A stretch of DNA of 6,835 bases, from contig JABMQX010000327.1 of the NCBI GenBank assembly GCA_013203085.1, positions 1 through 6,835 on the forward strand, written 5' to 3'. The DNA comes from a bacterium. Its GTDB lineage: Bacteria > Auribacterota > JABMQX01. The stretch's first letter is position 1; each line of letters opens with the position of its first letter. Both the position numbers and the translations under genes were made by a program. Below are positions 1-6,700 of this stretch, piece by piece. Below the pieces are notes generated by a model. That model saw only the letters and a program-made list of their open reading frames with translations. It was not told the origin of the DNA and made no database searches.

Positions 1-250
1 GAACCGAACTCGTTTGAAGATTTTGTTGGGGAGATACAATTGTCCCCACGCGCGTGGGGGTGAACCGCCGTTTATTCCCCAACCGACTCCCCAAGAGTTA
101 TTGTCCCCACGCGCGTGGGGGTGAACCGGTTGTAGATGCCCTCTCAGACCCCCGGAAGATATTGTCCCCACGCGCGTGGGGGTGAACCGAAAGGCGGTGA
201 GTGATGAAAGAGAAACACGCGATTGTCCCCACGCGCGTGGGGGTGAACCG
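1..250 (+). CRISPR. CRISPR array, type I-E-like repeats, trailer-side end
   Basis: Four complete 29-nt repeats lie at 39-67, 100-128, 161-189 and 222-250, and the last six bases of another (GAACCG) lie at 1-6. All complete copies are identical. They begin ATTGTCCCCACG and end GGGGGTGAACCG. Spacers at 7-38, 68-99, 129-160 and 190-221 are each exactly 32 nt, giving a strict 61-nt period. The core CCCCACGCGCGTGGGG is a 16-nt perfect palindrome that can fold as a 6-bp stem with a GCGC loop. The 3' end GTGAACCG matches the 8-nt crRNA 5' handle left by Cas6e in type I-E systems. By analogy with known I-E repeats ending in AACCG, transcription runs left to right, so the leader is off the left edge and the right end is the trailer. 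The sequence right of 250 is not AT-rich, which agrees. No cas gene is visible, so the subtype rests on repeat and spacer features only. Confidence 0.97.
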
Positions 251-265
251 GTCCCTAAGAACAGC

Positions 266-288
266 GGGGGCGCATGTCGTGCTCCCCC
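266..288 (+). other. hairpin just downstream of the CRISPR array
   Basis: GGGGG at 266-270 pairs with CCCCC at 284-288, and GCA at 272-274 pairs with TGC at 280-282, with one C/T mismatch and a TGTCG loop. It lies 16 nt after the last repeat. No T-run follows it on either strand, so it is not a canonical intrinsic terminator. It competes for the same C-run with the possible decayed repeat at 282-306, so both cannot form at once. It may help end or protect the 3' side of the pre-crRNA, which is inference. Confidence 0.35.
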
Positions 289-306
289 CTGAACGGGGAT
301 CGTGAA
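282..306 (+). repeat. possible decayed terminal CRISPR repeat
   Basis: The 61-nt period predicts a next repeat near 283-311. Here the sequence has a C-run, a short loop, GGGG and then CGTGAA, which resembles the CCCC-loop-GGGG-GTGAACCG layout of the true repeats. The CCCC at 286-289 can pair with GGGG at 295-298. The TGAA at 303-306 is only two bases from its expected place. Base identity is otherwise low and the CCG end is missing. It could be a degenerate last repeat, as is common at trailer ends, or a chance G/C-rich hairpin. Confidence 0.3.
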
Positions 307-319
307 AAGCAAGACGCTG

Positions 320-345
320 AGAGTCCAGAGGAGCTGGCAGACTCT
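320..345. other. imperfect inverted repeat in the trailer region
   Basis: AGAGT at 320-324 pairs with ACTCT at 341-345, and CCAG at 325-328 pairs with CTGG at 334-337. A 3-nt bulge (CAG, 338-340) and a 5-nt loop complete the structure, and two G-T pairs could extend the outside. No T-tract follows on either strand. It could be a factor-dependent transcription end between the two convergent units, or chance. Confidence 0.3.
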
Positions 346-781
346 TGAGAGGGCGTGTGCGCATAGATTCTATATGACCCCAAGCCGACGCAGCCTCCCG
401 CCCGTATTTACATGTTTGTAGGTATCCGTGCCTGGCTCCTTCCCGTCCCATCCGTGACAGGTGTGAAGGGCGGTAGGAAACTGTGGCGGGCACAATTCTT
501 GGACTTCCCCTCGATGGAAGCTGGCACCGCCATTGTCGCCTTCCACCCCTAATCCCGCCACGACACCAGGGTTGTGTACGGAGATCCTGAGGCGGCCTTT
601 TCCCAATAAGGCGACACTCCTGTAACCTCTACTATACGTGCGCGTTCCCACGGAATCGTAAGGCATGGGCACAGCAGAACGCGACACTGGGACGCTGGGA
701 AGGACAATCGCGCTGGGCACGTTGATGCTCAGTGGCTGAACTCTCTCCTCCGTGGCAAGATCTACGTTGGCTGCCGCCGTT

Positions 782-3700
782 CTACTCCATGATGGCGAGG
801 CGCATTTCATCGCTGATGGCCTTGACTTCCGGGGCGTACATGGCGAAGCCGTTCGTGGGAAGGGCGTGGAACTTGCCCGGGGTCTCGGCTCGCAGCTTGT
901 AGCGGAGGACGTGCTGCCCCTGCTCGAGAAGGCCGACGAAGAAGGCGACCTTCTCGTCGCGGAACTCGATGTGGGCGCAGACACCGCCCGCCCAGCGGGC
1001 GCCGCTTCTGACCTCGACCGGCTCGCAGCCAGCGGGCTTCATGTCCTCGAAGACCAGGTAGTCGTATGTGTTCTTGGCGGTGATCCTGAGGACGACCTCG
1101 ATCTTGTCGCCGCTGACCACGCTGTCACCGGTATTCAAGGGAACGCGCTTGTAGCCGGCCCGCAACTCGGTTCGCCCGGTCTGCGAAAGCGGCTCATGCT
1201 GGCCGGCGGGAAGTGTGGCGGCGACGCCGGGGTCGGGCAGGTGAACCTGCTCGGCTCTGGGGATCAGCTTGTAGTATTCTCGCTTGATGAAGATCTCGTT
1301 GCCGGCGCCTTCGATGTCCTCTTCAAGCGTGAAGTAGCTGAGGTAGCAGGAGTAATAGAGGGCGCCCGGGCCATCCTTGGACAGCGTGATTCTGTGCAGG
1401 CCGGGCTTGACGTGCAGACCGTAGAGGAGCACACGGTTGTCGAAGGTGAAAAGGTTCTCCCTGGTCAGTTTGACTTCCCTCATCGGCCGCCCGTCCACGC
1501 TGACGGTCAGCGAGTAGTCGGGGGCCGCTTCGCCGGAGATGATCATGAAGTCGGCCATGGCGGCGATGACCAGAGCGGTATCGCGGGTGCTCCGCCAGTA
1601 GTAGCCGTTGCGCCGGTTGTTGAGCAGCCATTTGACCAACCGAGGGGCGAGGTCGTTTCTGGGATCGAGGGTGACGATGGCTCTGAGGGCCCAGGCGTTT
1701 GTCTCGATGTCGTTGTTCCACCAGAACCACCAATACTGTTGCGGGGTGCGAACCCAGGCGGTTTCGTTGGAGTCGTCGCGTTCGACGAACTGGAGGACGT
1801 TTCGGAGAAGGGTTTGCGCCTCCTCCGGCCTCTTGGCGTTGTGCATGGCCAGGGCGAGGAGACAGCGGCCGTAGTTGTTGAGTTCACCGCGCTTTTCGTA
1901 GAGCAGGTCGAGCCATTCCTTCATCTCCTTCTGATTCAGGCGATTTTCCAGGGAGAGGATGTAGGCGATGTAGGCCTGAGTTTGGAGGGCGCCGAGCTGC
2001 CGCTCATTTTTGGGCTTGCTCAACTCCTTGTTAGTGAAATTCTGGAGGAACTGCATGCCGCGGCTGTAAACGCCGTCGTCCACGTCGATGCCCGCCTCGC
2101 GTGCGGCGTGGAGCCCCTGCAATACGTAAGAGGTCTGATAGGGCGAGGACTCGTCGTCTCGCCACCACCCCCATCCGCCGTCGCTCTGCTGGAAAGAGTA
2201 GATCCGCTGCAATCCGGCGCGAACCATGCGGTTCATTTCCTCCGAATCGAACACCGGGGACTCATAGCGGCCGAAGCGGTGCTTGAGCTCGGGCTCGTAC
2301 ATTTGCTTCCGCTGCTTGCCGATGGCCTCCAGATCGAGCCCCATCTTCTTGAGCGTTCCGGCGACAAGAACGGTGGGATAGAAGCGGCTCATGGTTTGCT
2401 CGACGCAGCCGTAGGGGTAGCCGATGAGATACGGCAGGGCATCAATCATGACGCCGGCGAGGCTCGGCGAGAGAGTGATCTCGAGGCGGGTCTGCTCGGG
2501 GTCTATCTCCCGAGGCAGCTCCACCTTGAGAGTCCGCTCGCCGCTCTGGTTCACGCGGTAAGAACCGCTCTGGGCGAGGGTCTTGTTGATTCCGTGGACG
2601 AGCACGGGGAAGGCCATTCGCATGCCGTCGCTCTCCTCGTCCGTCATGGCCTTGACGGTGATGCGAGCAAGTCCTTGCTTAAGAACCTTAACGGACCAGT
2701 CGAACCGGTGTTCGCTGTTGGCTTTCACTGTTGTGCCCGCGAGAAGATGAATGTTGCCATCTTTGTCCGGAACGGGCGTTTTGTCCGTGTCACCCAGGAA
2801 GCGGAAGAGGTCCGCGGGGAGGATCAGCTCGGCTGTGACCTTCTTATCGGTCTCGAGGTAGTTGTGGACGTTCGCGGAGAGGACCACCTCGTCTCGCTCG
2901 ATGAAGAAACGGGGTGACTGGAGCCGGGCGATGAGATTCTTGGTTGTGGTGGCCTTGGCGGTCGCATCGCCGACCTGCGTCGCGTTGGTCAGGGCATAGC
3001 CTCGCACCCGCCAGGTGGTCAGCGACTGCGGGAGAGTGATCTCAGTTTCGGCGGTCCCGTCTTCACCGAGTTCCAGATGCGGCAACCAGAGAGCGGTATC
3101 CGCGAAGTTGGTGCGGATTTCGGGTTCGACCATCTCGGCGGTCTCGCCCGGTCTTCCTCCTTTTGTTTTGGCTTCTTCGTCAACGGGCCCGAGGGCATCG
3201 AGAGCCCGACGAGAAGAGAATTCCCTGCCCACGGGGCCAGACTGAGGTTTGTTTGCTGCGGCCGGACTTTCCGTAGAAGAGGCGCTTGCCGCACCATTCA
3301 TGAAGCTGCCTCCTCGTCTGGCATACAAATCGTCTCCTTCATGCTTGGCCTCGAGCCCCCCGCTGAGAGAGAGCCCACCAACATCAAGGTCCCAGTAACC
3401 GCGCCAGCCGTCCGGCTCGCCGCCATGAAAAGTGTACTGCTCAGGTCGGGTGAAGGTTCCCCATGCGTTGAATGTATTGTTTACGGATGAATCAACACGG
3501 GGAGTATGGTATCGTTTCTGGCCGTAGAAGAAGACGCGTGGATTCGGGCCGAACTCGTCCTGAATATAGGTTACGGCTTCGTCGTAAACCGTCAGAGTGA
3601 CCTGGCCTTCAACCGGTTTGCCGGATTGATCGGTCACCTCGACCCGCACTTTGCCCTTCTCACCCGGCTTGTAGGTCTGCTTGTCGGTCTTGACCAAGAC

Positions 3701-6700
3701 GTTCAGGAGCCCCTCGACCGGCGGTACGAACAGTTCCCGCGATTCCATGTGGACGCGCCCGTTGCGGACCAGAGTGGCTTCCACGAAGAAATTCGGGAGG
3801 TGCCTGGCTTTGATCGGAATGTCAACAACGGTGGATCGTGAGGAGATTTCGATGAAACGATAGTCGCGTATGATTCCGCGGCTCACCTGGTCGCTGAAGA
3901 GGATGCGGGAATTGTTCTCCGCGACGTTGATCAGGAGATGTGCCGTCTCGCCGACCTTGTACGTCCTCTTATCGGCGATGATTTCCAGGTCGTTGAAGCG
4001 ATAGACACGCCCATCGAATTTCGGCCCCGACACCCAGAAGACCGTGTTGCCCAAAACCTCCTCCCCCCAGGAATCCTGCGTCTTGAAGGTGATGCGATAC
4101 TGCCCCTCACCGGGGATCGGATACTTGAACGACAGGCGTCCTCGAACATCGGTCTCAGCATCCCAGCGCTTCACGATGTCTTCGTGCACTTCGTTGTTGT
4201 CGGCGCCGCTATAGCGGACGCGGTAAACGATGACCTCGCCTTTTGTCGCGACCGGAACGTTGTCGGCCGTCAGCGTTCGCACCTCGATGAACGCCTCGTT
4301 CTTGGGACGATACCACCCGCCGTCGGTTTCGACGAACGCGTAGAACTCCTGGCGGGTGACGATGACGCTGCCCTGTCCTTCGATGGTGCGGCGGCTTTCG
4401 TCCCGGACCTCCACCTCAACGGTATAGCGATGGTCGCGGTCGCCCAGTTCTGTCTTCGCGAGGGCGGTATCAATTTCGATTTCATAGGAGCCGTCTTCTT
4501 TCAACTGGGCTCGTCCCTGGGCGACCAGTTCCCGGAGCGCCCTGCGTGTGCCGCTTTCGTACCGGCTGGCCCAGCGTCCTTCTTCATCGCCGTAATATCC
4601 CCAGGGGAAATGCCATCCCCAATACGGATACGGCCACCACCCTTTACAGCAGATGAAGCACCCCCAGCGCCACCACCAAGGGAACCAGGGATACGCATAG
4701 TAGTGCCGCCCGTAGCCCCTGCCATAGAGCCAATCGTATTCCCCGGGGCCCCAGTAGACGTGGTTGTAGTTCTCGCGAAAGACCTTGTAGGTGATCTGCC
4801 CCCTGGCGACCGGGGCGCCGAAATAATACCGTGCCTCGATCCTCGCCTTGATCTTTTCGCCCAGTCGCGCCTGCGTTTTTGCGGGCTTGACCGTGACCTC
4901 GAAATCCGGTTTCTTGTATTCCTCGACGCGGAAAAGCCCTCCGGCGTTACGGCGTGCATCGGGCCTGGAGCTGTTCACCCGAATGTGATACACACCCAGC
5001 GGCGGCTCCTCGCCCAACTGGTACTCGCCTGACACGCAACCAAACTGGTCGGTTAGAAGACTGAGCTCTTTTGCCTCGTTGTTCCTGGCGTCGTAGATCT
5101 CGATCCGGATCCGCCGTCCTCCTTGGACAGATTGATAGACACGGTTCTTCAACTGGCGTACCCAAACGCGGAACTTCACAACGTCGCCGGGCCGATAAAC
5201 GGGCCGGTCGGTGACAATGTAGTAACGATTTCCTTCCTCCCAGTAGTATCCGGGATCGTGCTCGCTCCACCCCTGGAAGAACGAGAACGCCATGCGGCCA
5301 TCCTCCCCGAGGACCATAGCTTCCACCTGCGAGTTTCCATTGTTCTGCGTCCGGGAATATTCAACAACGCCATCCTGATTTGTCACCTGCACGGTGGAGT
5401 GCCAGTGAAGGCGATGTTTGCTATTCTTGTACACGGTCCAATGTTCGTAGATGCGGACGGCCTTGTTGGGTAAGGGCTGGCCGGTTCGGGCGTCCGCAAC
5501 GTAGATCAGCCCCTTCTTGGGCATGTTTTTCTGCACGATGGCGATGTCGGTCACCAGAACGAGAGTTCGCGTCACTTGCTCTCGCCCCGCCGCGTGAGCT
5601 TCGACTACGTAGGCTCCTGGAACGGGCAAGGGCGCCAGGGTGCTCCCGTTGGCCACGCGGTTGCCCTCTTCCCTCGGTACGGACTCGGTCCAACTTGTCA
5701 GCTCCTTGCCCAGGTACTTCTTCCATCGCTCCTTGCCATCGTGAAAGAGACTCCACTGAATATTGCGATACTGCCAGTAATCCTGCGAGGTATCCTCCAT
5801 TCCGTCGCGGACGTATTTCACAAGGTCGAATTGGAATGCCTTGAACTCGATCCTGTCAGTGTTGCGGTGGGTGAAGGAAAGCTTGGGCCCGGAGTTGGGC
5901 TGATACACGCCACTCTGCCCGAAGATGACCTCCGGTCTCTGGATCAGCTCGATCTGGCTTCTGGCATGGGAAGCTCGCCCGTGACTGGAATAGCGCTGAA
6001 TCAGTTCGCGGTACTCTTCCAGAGCCTCGGGAAACTGCTGCCGCGTTTGAAGGTAAAGCGCGCGGGCGTAGTGCGCCTCGGGACGGAGGCTGCTTTCGGA
6101 ATACTTCTTCTCCAGAAGCCGCAGAATTGCCATTGGGCTTTCCGACGCTGGCAGCGTGACCACTCGCAGCCGACCCCCGACAACCGTCAGTGCCTCGTCC
6201 TCTTCCAGCTCCCAGACCCTTTTTGTCGGCTCGTCAACGTCACCTTCACGCGGAAGCGGCCGCCCGCGGCGGTCGTATCGAACCTGGGAGGATCGCCATT
6301 GATTCGCCGTTTCTGGGCCGTAGAGCGAGCGGGCGATCATCGCCCAGCGCATTAGTGCTTTGGCCGCGTCATCCTTCTTGTCCGACTTGTCCAAGCCCTG
6401 AAGTTCATCCAACAAATAGCGGATTTTCGGCCCCTCGCCGAGGTTCGCCGAATAGTTCGCGGGCGTCGTGATGAACCGAGGCTTACCATCAGGATCGAGG
6501 GGAATGCCAGTGGGCGGTGTTTGATCCTGCGGATACCACCCCCGCCAGCGCGGCTCGTAGTAATCCGCCTCTTCAACGGCCTCCGAATCCTCCTCGGGCT
6601 CCAAGAGACTGTCCCACCACCAGCCTATCCAACCCCAACGGCGGTATCCGTAAGGATCTTTCTTCGCCAAGGCGGCGACCAAATCGAAATCCACGCCGAT

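Larger units (their letters stand above)
251..781. other. intergenic region between the CRISPR array and the A2M gene
   Basis: This stretch of about 530 nt has no reading frame that I can support as a gene. Short frames exist, the best being a 46-codon ATG frame at 412-552 on the plus strand, but it lacks a clear ribosome binding site and any recognisable motif. A longer minus-strand frame across 370-984 overlaps the end of the A2M gene and reads as biased low-complexity sequence rich in Ser, Arg and Pro. I see no tRNA, no transposase fragment, no terminal inverted repeats and no T-run long enough for an intrinsic terminator. The only visible structures are the hairpins near the array. A GGAGGAG stretch on the minus strand near 745-751 has no start codon at a useful distance after it. 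Confidence 0.7.

Noticed and set aside
26..84. An 8-nt complementarity (GTTGGGGA / TCCCCAAC) between the first two spacers
   Set aside because: It is short, and both spacers are locally G/C-run rich. Chance explains it, and no function requires it.
274..348. A 24-codon plus-strand ATG frame just after the array
   Set aside because: A G-run lies only a few bases upstream and belongs to a hairpin. The frame is too short and overlaps the likely array trailer.
98..493. A 131-codon minus-strand frame across the array
   Set aside because: It reads through CRISPR repeats, giving the repeated peptides typical of repeat translation (such as FTPTRVGTI and HARGD), and is not a gene.
412..552. A 46-codon plus-strand ATG frame in the intergenic region
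   Set aside because: There is no Shine-Dalgarno-like sequence before the ATG and no recognisable motif, and a frame of this length is common by chance.
595..612. A 5-bp inverted repeat GCCTT/AAGGC as a terminator
   Set aside because: The stem is short, the loop is 8 nt, and no T-run follows on either strand.
370..984. A 204-codon minus-strand frame overlapping the A2M 3' end
   Set aside because: Its first part overlaps the A2M coding region in another frame and is Ser/Arg/Pro-biased. The intergenic part has no motif, and no ribosome binding site supports the start.
752..2917. A 721-codon open frame on the plus strand opposite the A2M gene
   Set aside because: It lies entirely over the A2M coding sequence apart from its first 30 bases. 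Its translation is a Val/Leu/Gly/Glu/Asp-rich sequence without a recognisable domain, as expected from reading the complement of a GC-biased gene. The A2M frame has clear motifs along its full length.
3938..5032. A 364-codon plus-strand frame opposite the A2M gene
   Set aside because: It is fully antisense to conserved A2M domains, with Pro-rich, motif-free translation. It is best explained as a shadow of the real frame.
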